From contig CANNNB010000018.1 in assembly GCA_947505995.1 (NCBI GenBank), forward strand, positions 1 to 18,702: 18,702 nt of DNA. Reading direction: 5' to 3'. Origin of the DNA: Comamonadaceae bacterium. GTDB lineage: Bacteria > Pseudomonadota > Gammaproteobacteria > Burkholderiales > Burkholderiaceae. Shown here piece by piece: positions 1-7,778 of this stretch. A program made the translations under genes and the position numbers. Each line of letters opens with the position of its first letter. The stretch's first letter is position 1. The notes under the pieces were generated by a model that was given only the letters and a program-made list of their open reading frames with translations, was not told the DNA's origin and did no database searches.

Positions 1-1
1 C

Positions 2-652
2 ATGCCGCCCGGCGGCATTGACGATGCAAGCACCTTGAGCGCTTGGGAAAAAGGCGATCGCGGCACAGCTTGCTCGCCAGGCCGTCAGGCTGAATACAAA
101 GCGGGCGTGAATCGCGCCATGCGCTATGCAGAAATCTTGGGTTGCCCTCGCATTCACTCGATGGCGGGTGTGTTGCCTGCTGGTGTTTCTCGCGATCAAG
201 CGCAAGCCACCTTGGTCGCCAATTTAAAGTGGGCTTGCCACGAAGTGCGCGCCCAAGGCTTGGACGTCTTGCTTGAGCCCGTTAACTTGCGCGGCATTCC
301 TGGCTTTTTTGTCAATCGCCAAGACCATGCTCACGAAATATTGGCGCAAGTGAACGAGCCCAATTTGAAAATCCAAATGGATTTGTTTCATTGCCAAATT
401 GTCGAAGGCGACGTCACCACCAAATTGGAGCGTTACTTTCCCACGGGCAAAGTAGGTCACCTGCAAATTGCCGACGTGCCATTGCGTCACGAACCTGGAA
501 CAGGTGAATTAAATTGGCCTTATTTATTTGACTTGATCGATCGTCTTTCTGCACAATGGGGCTGGCAAGGTTGGATCGGTTGTGAATATGTCCCTTCTGA
601 CACCACCTCTGGCGGCACTTCTCGCGGCTTGTCTTGGTTGAAATCAAACTGA
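2..652 (+). CDS. hyi: Hydroxypyruvate isomerase family protein (5'-truncated)
   Basis: TIM-barrel sugar isomerase of the Hyi/OtnI type, which interconverts hydroxypyruvate and tartronate semialdehyde (glyoxylate route) or related 2-oxo-tetronates. The 216 visible residues hold the family's metal and active-site landmarks: Glu92 in LLEPVN, Asp127 and His130 in QMDLFHCQ, Gln155/Asp158 in HLQIADVP, and Glu195 in GCEYVP. Family members are about 255-260 residues, and the segment resembling the PPGDWAAGDRG loop lies at the very beginning. So roughly 40-45 N-terminal residues are upstream of the window, and the ATG at position 2 is internal rather than the start. The frame is open to the left edge. 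The M20 gene follows 17 bases downstream on the same strand, so the two are probably cotranscribed. Exact substrate is uncertain: classical Hyi and OtnI cannot be separated without neighbours such as gcl or glxR, which are not in view. Confidence 0.85.
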   Translation: MPPGGIDDASTLSAWEKGDRGTACSPGRQAEYKAGVNRAMRYAEILGCPRIHSMAGVLPAGVSRDQAQATLVANLKWACHEVRAQGLDVLLEPVNLRGIPGFFVNRQDHAHEILAQVNEPNLKIQMDLFHCQIVEGDVTTKLERYFPTGKVGHLQIADVPLRHEPGTGELNWPYLFDLIDRLSAQWGWQGWIGCEYVPSDTTSGGTSRGLSWLKSN

Positions 653-669
653 ACTTTTTGGAAAGCATC

Positions 670-2151
670 ATGAACGCACCGATTCACAAAGAAGTTCCCG
701 CGCACCTTTTGAACGCTGAGACCGCATTGCGTGATGTCACGCAATCTTGGGACTCGAGCATTTTGAAAGAGCTCACCAACTACATTGAAATTCCTGCCAA
801 GTCGCCGTCATTCGATAGCAACTGGGAGGCCAACGGTTATCTCGATAAAGTGCTGCGCCAAACGGCTGAGTGGATTGAGGCACAAAAAGTCGCTGGCCTC
901 AGCTTGGAAATTTTGCGCTTGCCGGGCCGCACACCCGTTTTGTTTTTTGACATTCCCGCCACGCGTGCTGCATCTGAAGGTTCTGGTCAAACAGTTTTGA
1001 TGTATGGCCACTTAGACAAACAGCCCGAGTTCAGTGGCTGGCGAAATGACTTAGGCCCTTGGACGCCCAAATACGAAAACGGCAAACTCTATGGTCGTGG
1101 TGGTGCAGATGACGGCTATGCAGCCTATGCCAGCATTGCTGCTGTTCAGGCTTTGAAAAATCAAAACACGCCACACCCCCGCATACTGGGTTTGATAGAA
1201 ACGTGCGAAGAGTCGGGGTCCTACGATTTGTTGCCCCACATCGATGCGCTGCGTCCTCGCTTGGGCGATGTTGGCTTGGTCATTTGTTTAGACAGTGGCG
1301 CTGGCAACTACGATCAGTTGTGGCTGACCACCAGTTTGCGCGGCATGGCCAGTGGCACTTTGAAGGTAGAAATTTTGACAGAAGGCATTCACTCTGGAGA
1401 TGCTTCTGGCTTGGTGCCATCCAGCTTTCGCATCATGCGACAGGTATTGGATCGTTTGGAAGACAGCAAGTCGGGTCGACTGTTGCCCGCCAGCTTTCAC
1501 TGCGAAGTGCCTGCCGATCGTTTGACACAAGCCAAAGCCACCGCTGGTATTTTGGGAGATGAAGTTTACAAACGTTTTCCTTGGGCTCACTACGACTGCG
1601 GTGGCTCCACCACCTTTGCGTTGCCCACCACCACCGATCCTTTGCAGGCCTTGCTCAACCGCACCTGGACACCGACACTGAGCGTCACCGGCGCCGAAGG
1701 TTTTCCTACATTAGAAAATGCAGGCAATGTGTTGCGTCCATACACAGCCTTCAAGCTGAGCTTGCGCTTGCCACCTTTGGTCGACGCAGCAATGGCCGTA
1801 GCTGAAATGAAAGCATTGTTGGAAGACAACGCGCCTTACCAAGCGCGTGTGACTTTTGAATCCAACGGCGGCGCTACCGGTTGGAACGCACCCAGCAGCA
1901 CCCAGTGGTTTGAAAACGCCCTGCAAAGCGCCAGCCAATCGCACTTTGGCGCATCAGTGGGCTATATCGGTCAGGGCGGCACCATCCCCCTCATGAGCAT
2001 GTTGAGCCAAGGTTTCCCAACAGCGCAAATGATGGTCTGTGGCGTGCTGGGGCCGAAAAGCAATGCGCACGGCCCCAACGAATTTTTGCATGTGCCTTAT
2101 GCCAAAAAACTCACCGCTTCGGTGGCGGAAGTCATGGCTTCGATGCCCTGA
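670..2151 (+). CDS. M20 family metallopeptidase/amidohydrolase
   Basis: Zinc-dependent exopeptidase or amidohydrolase of the M20 (ArgE/DapE/CPG2/carnosinase) family, 493 residues. Expected di-zinc ligands are visible: His114 in MYGHLDKQP (with the usual Asp116), bridging Asp147 in RGGADDG, the catalytic/metal pair Glu180-Glu181 in ETCEESG, Asp208 in ICLDSGAG, and His467 in NAHGPNE near the C-terminus. The inserted dimerisation (lid) domain lies around residues 230-370 and starts near EGIHSGDASG. I chose ATG 670 with a GGAAAG element just upstream; a TTG at 634 would add 12 residues overlapping hyi. The length and GHLDKQP/GRGGADDG signatures resemble carnosinase-like dipeptidases more than DapE. 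Substrate is unknown. It likely shares a transcript with the upstream isomerase and converges with the MFS gene, stop codons only 9 bases apart. Confidence 0.88.
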   Translation: MNAPIHKEVPAHLLNAETALRDVTQSWDSSILKELTNYIEIPAKSPSFDSNWEANGYLDKVLRQTAEWIEAQKVAGLSLEILRLPGRTPVLFFDIPATRAASEGSGQTVLMYGHLDKQPEFSGWRNDLGPWTPKYENGKLYGRGGADDGYAAYASIAAVQALKNQNTPHPRILGLIETCEESGSYDLLPHIDALRPRLGDVGLVICLDSGAGNYDQLWLTTSLRGMASGTLKVEILTEGIHSGDASGLVPSSFRIMRQVLDRLEDSKSGRLLPASFHCEVPADRLTQAKATAGILGDEVYKRFPWAHYDCGGSTTFALPTTTDPLQALLNRTWTPTLSVTGAEGFPTLENAGNVLRPYTAFKLSLRLPPLVDAAMAVAEMKALLEDNAPYQARVTFESNGGATGWNAPSSTQWFENALQSASQSHFGASVGYIGQGGTIPLMSMLSQGFPTAQMMVCGVLGPKSNAHGPNEFLHVPYAKKLTASVAEVMASMP

Positions 2152-2160
2152 AATCTGAGT

Positions 2161-3333
2161 TCAAGTTGCGGTTTGGTTTTTGCGCAACCAGTACAGCCAC
2201 ATCATGGCAAACGCTGTGAGTGCCACAGGCACCACTGAGCCATAGTTCAGCCAAGTCCAGCCTTGTGTGGTCACCAGCGCACCCGAGGCAAACGAGGTTA
2301 TGGCCATGGTGGCAAAGACACAGAAATTAATGGCCGCTTGGCCGCGGTCTTTCTCTTCAGGCCGCCACGCCGTCATAGCCAGGGTGGTGCTGCCTGTGAA
2401 AATAAAGTTCCAGCCGACACCCAGCACAAATAAAGCCAATACAAATTGATGCAGCTCTGTGCCCGAAAGCGCTATGGCGATGCAGACAAAGTTGAGAATG
2501 ACGCCCAGCGACATGATTTGCAAGACACCAAATTTCTTGATCAGGTGGCCAGTGAAAAAGCCAGGCGCAAACATACCAATGACGTGCCACTCCAAAACCA
2601 ATGCAGCATCACTGAACTGATAGCCGCACACTTGCATGGCCAGCGGTGTCGCGGCCATCAACAAATTCATCACGCCATAACTGAGCGCTGCTGCGGCTGC
2701 GGCCACAATGAAAACCGGTTGTTTCATGATCTCGCTTAAGGGGCGACCTTCTGCGCTGCCTTTGACTTTCTCCACCACAGGCGGAAACTTCACAAAGTGC
2801 ATCAGCACCATGCCCAATACCGCTACGGCTGTGAGGGCCACATAAGCGCCCATGAAAGGCGTTTCAAACCAGCCTTTGCTTTGAGAGGCCAAATTGGGGC
2901 CCACGATAGCGCCAATCAAGCCACCCGCCATGACCCATGAAACTGCTTTTTCTCGGAAGGAGGCCTCAGCCAACTCAGCGGCGGCAAATCGGTAAAGTTG
3001 TCCGTTGGCGCTGTAATAACCCGCCACCACCGTTGCCAAAACCAACAGCTCAAAGTTGTGCGTGTGCGCCGCATAAGCACACAAGACGGCCGACAACAAA
3101 CCCACCAACAAACCCAACTGGAAGGACACTCTGCGGCCCCACTTGGCTTGTGACTTGGCCACTAGGCCCGTCGACAAAGCACCGCCCACCACATAACCCA
3201 TGACCGGCAGCGTGGCCATCCATCCAACGGGCGCAAGGCTTAAACCGACAAGGCCATTGATTGCGATGAAGGTGACGTTGTTGGTGAGAAACAGCCCTTG
3301 GCACAAAGCCAGCAACAGAAGATTGGAGTTCAT
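2161..3333 (-). CDS. MFS transporter, 12 TM segments
   Basis: Major facilitator superfamily permease, 390 residues, inner membrane. The translation is a run of hydrophobic helices consistent with 12 membrane spans. The basic loop between helices 2 and 3 reads KSQAKWGRR, the expected position of the MFS A-motif, and a central cytoplasmic loop lies near residues 185-205 (KVKGSAEGRPLSEIMKQ). A GYYSANGQLYRFAAAEL segment in the N-terminal half matches a widespread, poorly characterised proteobacterial MFS group; this is from memory, and some members have been linked to small-molecule or vitamin uptake. I do not assign a substrate. Start chosen at ATG 3333 (MNSNLLLLAL), 14 bases beyond the rsmE stop; a TTG at 3360 would overlap rsmE. 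It is the last gene of a probable amgK-rsmE-MFS operon. No strong Shine-Dalgarno is seen, so translation may be coupled. Confidence 0.85.
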   Translation of the reverse strand: MNSNLLLLALCQGLFLTNNVTFIAINGLVGLSLAPVGWMATLPVMGYVVGGALSTGLVAKSQAKWGRRVSFQLGLLVGLLSAVLCAYAAHTHNFELLVLATVVAGYYSANGQLYRFAAAELAEASFREKAVSWVMAGGLIGAIVGPNLASQSKGWFETPFMGAYVALTAVAVLGMVLMHFVKFPPVVEKVKGSAEGRPLSEIMKQPVFIVAAAAAALSYGVMNLLMAATPLAMQVCGYQFSDAALVLEWHVIGMFAPGFFTGHLIKKFGVLQIMSLGVILNFVCIAIALSGTELHQFVLALFVLGVGWNFIFTGSTTLAMTAWRPEEKDRGQAAINFCVFATMAITSFASGALVTTQGWTWLNYGSVVPVALTAFAMMWLYWLRKNQTAT

Positions 3334-3347
3334 ACACCGGAGTGTAT

Positions 3348-4115
3348 CTATTCCCAGCAATTTAGTGCGGATAAAACGGCGACAGGCGCTGTTTCAGCGC
3401 GCAACACCCTGCACCCTAAGCTCACAGGCAAAAACCCTGACGCAATGGCTTGTGCTTCTTCTGCAGGACTCAAACCACCTTCGGGCCCGCTGAGCAAAAT
3501 GAGCTCGCTCGTCTTTGCCTGGCCCTTGTCATTGGCAGTTTTGAGCGTCTGCATCATTTCTTGAAGCGACCGGGTGCCAGGTGACAAAGACAAAACCCAT
3601 CGCGCAGCTTGCGCTGGCGCGGCAGACAATTGCGCAATGGCTTGAGACAGATTGACGGGTGAGCTCACATGCAAAACACGGTTGCGGCCACACTGCTCAC
3701 TAGAAGCCACCGCAATGGCTTGCCAATGTGCCAGTTTTTTATCTGCACGTTCACCCTTGAGTTTCAAAACACTGCGCTCGGCAGTGATGGGCAACAGTGT
3801 GCTGGCGCCTAATTCGGTGGCCTTTTCAAGCAACCAATCCATGCGTTCGTTGGCCGTGATACCTGACCACAAATTGACGCGAATGTTTAACTCACGCTCT
3901 ATGTTGTTTTGCTCACCCACCCGCACAGACACCTCACTGCGTCCCATGTGCGTGATAAGGGCTTTGAACTCGCCGCCTTGGCCATTGAAAAGGGTGATTT
4001 GATCATTGGGTTGGAGCCTCAGAACTTGCACATGCCTTGCAGTACCAGCAGGCAAACTCAATTCTTCCCCTTGATTTAAGGCTGTTGGGCAATGAAAGCG
4101 AGGCGTGCTTGACAT
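3348..4115 (-). CDS. rsmE: 16S rRNA (uracil-1498-N3)-methyltransferase RsmE
   Basis: SPOUT-class methyltransferase that methylates U1498 of 16S rRNA in the 30S subunit using S-adenosylmethionine. At 255 residues the length is normal. The N-terminal PUA-like region covers about residues 1-70 (RFHCP, HVQVLRLQPNDQITLFNGQGGEF). The knotted catalytic domain carries the family signatures: NERMDWLLEKATELG (89-103), ERSVLK (113-118), SSEQCGRNRV (138-147), SGPEGGLSPAEE (209-220) and LGCRVLRAETAPVAVLSALN (233-252), the last two forming the cofactor-binding knot. ATG 4115 agrees with the family N-terminus. It begins 20 bases after the amgK-like stop and ends 14 bases before the MFS start, so all three are probably cotranscribed. 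Identity is secure from the C-terminal signatures. Confidence 0.96.
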   Translation of the reverse strand: MSSTPRFHCPTALNQGEELSLPAGTARHVQVLRLQPNDQITLFNGQGGEFKALITHMGRSEVSVRVGEQNNIERELNIRVNLWSGITANERMDWLLEKATELGASTLLPITAERSVLKLKGERADKKLAHWQAIAVASSEQCGRNRVLHVSSPVNLSQAIAQLSAAPAQAARWVLSLSPGTRSLQEMMQTLKTANDKGQAKTSELILLSGPEGGLSPAEEAQAIASGFLPVSLGCRVLRAETAPVAVLSALNCWE

Positions 4116-4135
4116 CCGGTGTTCACTTTCAAAAA

Positions 4136-5194
4136 TTACAAGCGACCAAACGCAAAGCCCGTTACGCCGTCCTTGCCTTCGACTTCCTCGATCAGGCGAA
4201 GCAGCGGTCTGAGTTCAATGTAGCGGGCGGCTGTTGAGCGAATGTAGGCAATGAATCGGGGCGCGTCGGCCAAGTATTTTTCTTTGCCATCGCGCAAGGT
4301 CAGGCGCGCAAAAATACCCGCCACTTTCAGATGGCGCTGCAAGCCCATCCACTCGACTGCGCGGTAGAAAACGCCAAAATCTTGGTGCCAATCTTCAAAG
4401 TCAAGGAGGCCTGCCTTGCGCGCTTTTTCCCAATAACGGATGGTGACATCGAGCACAAAATCTTCTTCCCAGGTTAGGAAAGCATCGCGCATCAAACTGG
4501 CCACGTCGTAGGTGACAGGGCCATACACGGCGTCTTGGAAATCCAAAACGCCCAAAGCTGCATCACTGCCCGTGGGCATCATCAAATTGCGCGGCATGAA
4601 ATCGCGATGGACAAACACCGACGGGCTGGCCAGATTGTGCGACACCAGCATTTTGAAGGTGCTGTCTAGCGTGTTCCGCATCTTGCCTTGGACATCAATT
4701 TGACGATGCTGCGCAAGGTACCAGTCTGGAAACAAGCTGAGTTCTCGGTTCAGCAAAGCCTCATCATAGGGCGGCAAAACGCCTGGTTTAGAGAACAACT
4801 GCCAATCAATTAAGGCATCGACGGCCTGCATATAAAGGGCATGGTTGGCTTGTGGGTTGTTGGTGTCGATGGCTGACATCATGGTCTGATCGCCCAAATC
4901 TGTGAGCAACATGAAGCCTTTTGATTGGTCCCAGGCCAAAACTTCGGGGGCTTTCAGTCCTGCAAGCTTCATGAGCTTGGCGACTTTGTCAAATGGTTCA
5001 CAGCTTTCTTTGTCGGGCGGTGCGTCCATCACGATCAGACTAGAGCCTGACAGGGTGTCCAAGCGCAAATAGCGCCTGAAACTGGCATCTGCCGATGCAA
5101 TTCTCAGGCTTGCTGGCACCAGGCCGTGCGCCGGTGCCAATGAGTCAAGCCAGTTTGCACAGGCTGCCTGACGCTCAGGGTCAGCCCAGGCCAC
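4136..5194 (-). CDS. amgK: AmgK-like N-acetylmuramate/N-acetylglucosamine kinase (APH fold)
   Basis: Aminoglycoside-phosphotransferase-fold kinase. The AmgK group phosphorylates MurNAc (and GlcNAc) at the anomeric carbon in peptidoglycan recycling, giving the substrate of MurU. Visible motifs with a start at GTG 5194 (352 residues): SADASFRRYLRL in the N-lobe nucleotide-binding region, the Brenner motif HRDFMPRNL with His196, Asp198 and Asn203, and VLDFQDAVYGP with metal-binding Asp218. The gene is divergent from lptD, the position amgK holds in other proteobacteria, which supports the assignment over drug resistance. Start choice is uncertain: the frame remains open to a GTG at 5293, but the extra 33 residues look unconserved and would cover the lptD promoter region; a GTG at 5230 is also possible. 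No clear Shine-Dalgarno precedes any of them. Its partner murU is in this window but about 10 kb away. Confidence 0.85.
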   Translation of the reverse strand: MAWADPERQAACANWLDSLAPAHGLVPASLRIASADASFRRYLRLDTLSGSSLIVMDAPPDKESCEPFDKVAKLMKLAGLKAPEVLAWDQSKGFMLLTDLGDQTMMSAIDTNNPQANHALYMQAVDALIDWQLFSKPGVLPPYDEALLNRELSLFPDWYLAQHRQIDVQGKMRNTLDSTFKMLVSHNLASPSVFVHRDFMPRNLMMPTGSDAALGVLDFQDAVYGPVTYDVASLMRDAFLTWEEDFVLDVTIRYWEKARKAGLLDFEDWHQDFGVFYRAVEWMGLQRHLKVAGIFARLTLRDGKEKYLADAPRFIAYIRSTAARYIELRPLLRLIEEVEGKDGVTGFAFGRL

Positions 5195-5195
5195 A

Positions 5196-5207
5196 TTCGA
5201 CGTCGAA
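5196..5207. promoter_or_regulatory. Perfect 12-base palindrome in the amgK-lptD divergent region
   Basis: TTCGACGTCGAA reads identically on both strands. It lies 1 base upstream of the preferred amgK start and about 135 bases before the lptD TTG. The 5195-5342 interval must hold the divergent promoters, so this could be an operator, but no -35/-10 pair could be fixed with confidence and chance is possible. Confidence 0.25.
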
Positions 5208-5295
5208 ATTTGTTCAGAATTCAAGTTCACATTCCAAGTAAATACATCAAGCGATGCTAACCGAGCCCATCTGGAGTTTGCGCTGGGCAGCACTC

Positions 5296-5346
5296 ATGGA
5301 TAATCCATTCTACAAACACCCGTCAACCTGGACGACAGCCCTTTGA
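5296..5346 (+). other. 16-codon ORF overlapping the lptD start
   Basis: An ATG at 5296 opens a short frame, MDNPFYKHPSTWTTAL, whose TGA overlaps the lptD TTG start in a TTGA arrangement. It may be a leader peptide coupled to lptD. It may instead be the true N-terminus of LptD separated by a one-base loss: adding one base in the CCCTTT run at 5339-5344 would join the frames into a continuous N-region followed by the signal sequence. It may also be fortuitous. Confidence 0.3.
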
Positions 5347-7778
5347 AGACCCGCCCTCTATTTCAGACACTCAAGCTGATGCAAGCCCTGACCTTGGGTG
5401 GCTTCTTGCTGGGTCATGTGCCTGTCTTTGCCCAAACGACGGCGCCAGCAAATAACGCCGCCGAACCCCTTGCGGCCTTAAAGGGCCCTGCCTTGGTCCT
5501 TCAAAACAGCCTTCGCCTAGAAGAAAAAATCTCTGACATCGAACGCAAGCAGGCGCCCTTGTTTGTATCAGGTCAACGCCTAGATGCCCGACCCGATCTG
5601 GACTTGGTGATCGAAGGCGACGCCCTGTTGCGAAAACAGGGCCTCACCGTCAAGGCCCAGCGCATTGAATACGACCAATCGCAAAACACCTTAAAAGCAC
5701 TGGGCAATGTCAAAATTACCCGCGAAGGCAACACCGTCGAAGGCCCCTCTTTGAGTTTGCAAGTAGATTCTTTTCAAGGACAATTTTTAACACCCAAATT
5801 CAGCTTGCTTAAAGGTGGCGGAAAAGGTGAGGCCTCTGAAATTGAGTTCATTGATCCGCAGCGGGCCATTATCCGAAACGCCTCTTACACGACTTGCACG
5901 CGCGTTCAGGGTCCAAGTTGGCTGCCCGAATGGGTGCTTAAAGCGGCAAGCCTTCAAGTCAATGAGGAAGACAACACCATTCAAGCCAAGAACTTGCAAC
6001 TGCGCTTCATGGACGTGCCCATCCTGGCCGCGCCATCCCTGACTTTTCCCCTTAGCAGCTCAAGGCAGTCGGGCTTTCTGGCGCCCTTGATTGGCATTGA
6101 CACGGTCAGCGGTATCGAGGTTTCTTCGCCGTATTACTGGAACATTGCACCGAACCGCGATGCCACGCTCAGCACCACCATCATGAGCAAGCGTGGCGTG
6201 GCGCTAGATTCTGAGTTTCGCTACCTCGAGCCTGACAACCAAGGTCAAACTCGTTTCAACCTCATGCCCACCGACTCACTGCGACAACAATCTCGCTGGG
6301 GCTTGTCGTCGCAGCATGTGGGCGGCATCGACACCGGCAGTTCGGTCTTGGGCCGGTTAGGGGTCAATGTCAATTTGAACAGGGTCAGCGATGACAACTA
6401 TTGGAGAGACTTTCCACGCGCAGGTTTGTCCCTGACCCAACGTTTGCTACCCGCCTCAGGCAGTCTGCATTGGACACAAGGTGACTGGTCGATGATGACC
6501 CAAGTGTTGCAATTTCAAACCTTGCAAGACATCAGTTCGCCCATCACACCACCCTACGACCGTTCACCTCAAGTTTTAGCCCAATACAACAAGTGGGATC
6601 TGAAGGGATTTGATGTTGGACTGACTGCTGACACCACCCGTTTTCAAGCTGATTACAGCCGCATTCCAGGCGGGACCAGCAGTATTTTAAGAAACGGTCA
6701 GCGCAGCTTTGCAGCGGCACAAATTAGTCGGCCGTGGCTGAAATCGTGGGGCTATGTGGTTCCGAAAATTCAATTGCACGGCACTCGCTACCAGTTGGAC
6801 ACAGCGCTTGCCAACGGCCAACTAGAAACCAACCGCTTGCTGCCGACCTTCAGTCTTGACACTGGCTTGATTTTTGAACGCGACGCGTCTTACTTTGGAC
6901 GCAGCCTTCGGCAAAGCTTGGAGCCACGTGCTTTTTTTGTTCGCACGCCTTACAAAGATCAAAGCTTGCTACCCAGCTATGACAGCGGTGCTACTGATTT
7001 CAATCTGACCACCATTTACGCCGAGAACCCTTATGTGGGTCAAGACCGAATTGCAGACAGCAATTTGGTCACCTTGGGGGTCAACAGCCGCTTCTTTGAT
7101 GCCAACAATGGCGCAGAGTTGGCTCGTTTTGGCGTTGCTCAAAGGTATCGATTTTCAGATCAATTGGTGCGCTTGCCAGGAGAGCAGCCTGTTGCATCAG
7201 GCTTCAGCGATATCTTGATCGGCGCAGGCGTGCGCTGGGACAACCGCTGGACTTTTGATTCAACACTCCAATTTGATGCGCAGACCCATCTCACCACACG
7301 CACCACACTCACCACCCGTTTCAGCCCAACGCCCTACAGGGTGTTTAACACCGCCTACCGGCGCACCCGCGATCAAAGCGAGCAAATTGACGTGGGTTGG
7401 CAATGGCCATTGCGCGACTTCTCTTTGGCCAACGACAATTCACCTGCCAACACCCAAATCCTTGAACCCGGTCAGGGTCTGGGCGCCGATCGGTGGTACA
7501 GCGTGGGCCGCATGAACTTCAGCCTCAAAGACCGCAAAATGGTCGATACTTTGCTTGGGCTTGAATATGATGCAGGTTGCTGGCTGGGTCGCGTGGTTTA
7601 TGAGCGCTTACAAAGCACCACCAGTACATCTCGCAGTCGCATTTTGTTCCAACTTGAATTTGTGGGATTGGCCCGCGTTGGTTCTAGTCCTTTGAAAACA
7701 TTGCGCGACAATATCCCTCGTTATCAATATCTCCGCGAAGATTTGGCGCCCACCAGCAGGTTCACCTCTTATGACTAA
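5343..7778 (+). CDS. lptD: LPS-assembly outer membrane protein LptD
   Basis: LptD is the outer-membrane beta-barrel that, with LptE, inserts lipopolysaccharide into the outer leaflet. The 811 residues are normal for the family. An N-terminal signal (basic KTR, hydrophobic ALTLGGFLLG, likely cleavage VFA/QTT after residue 30) is followed by an OstA/LptA-like jellyroll domain (about residues 75-180; LVIEGDALLRKQG, NVKITREGNTVEGP). The barrel domain runs from about residue 220 to near the end, with FLAPLIGIDTVSGIEVSSPYYWNIAPNRD and LGLEYDAGCW as landmarks. Only two cysteines occur, Cys185 and Cys746, compatible with one interdomain disulfide instead of the two in E. coli. The annotated start is a TTG at 5343 with no good Shine-Dalgarno; see the overlapping small ORF. 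It overlaps surA by 8 bases and heads the lptD-surA-rsmA operon. Confidence 0.95.
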   Translation: MKTRPLFQTLKLMQALTLGGFLLGHVPVFAQTTAPANNAAEPLAALKGPALVLQNSLRLEEKISDIERKQAPLFVSGQRLDARPDLDLVIEGDALLRKQGLTVKAQRIEYDQSQNTLKALGNVKITREGNTVEGPSLSLQVDSFQGQFLTPKFSLLKGGGKGEASEIEFIDPQRAIIRNASYTTCTRVQGPSWLPEWVLKAASLQVNEEDNTIQAKNLQLRFMDVPILAAPSLTFPLSSSRQSGFLAPLIGIDTVSGIEVSSPYYWNIAPNRDATLSTTIMSKRGVALDSEFRYLEPDNQGQTRFNLMPTDSLRQQSRWGLSSQHVGGIDTGSSVLGRLGVNVNLNRVSDDNYWRDFPRAGLSLTQRLLPASGSLHWTQGDWSMMTQVLQFQTLQDISSPITPPYDRSPQVLAQYNKWDLKGFDVGLTADTTRFQADYSRIPGGTSSILRNGQRSFAAAQISRPWLKSWGYVVPKIQLHGTRYQLDTALANGQLETNRLLPTFSLDTGLIFERDASYFGRSLRQSLEPRAFFVRTPYKDQSLLPSYDSGATDFNLTTIYAENPYVGQDRIADSNLVTLGVNSRFFDANNGAELARFGVAQRYRFSDQLVRLPGEQPVASGFSDILIGAGVRWDNRWTFDSTLQFDAQTHLTTRTTLTTRFSPTPYRVFNTAYRRTRDQSEQIDVGWQWPLRDFSLANDNSPANTQILEPGQGLGADRWYSVGRMNFSLKDRKMVDTLLGLEYDAGCWLGRVVYERLQSTTSTSRSRILFQLEFVGLARVGSSPLKTLRDNIPRYQYLREDLAPTSRFTSYD

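Noticed and set aside
634..669. TTG start adding 12 residues to the M20 protein
   Set aside because: It lies inside hyi and the added residues look like frame-shifted hyi; ATG 670 has a better ribosome binding site.
4136..5194. Aminoglycoside resistance kinase
   Set aside because: It shares the fold, but the lptD-divergent location and presence of murU point to cell-wall sugar recycling.
5195..5293. N-terminal extension of the amgK-like kinase to GTG 5293
   Set aside because: The residues do not resemble the family N-terminus and would occupy the divergent promoter region; retained only as an alternative start.
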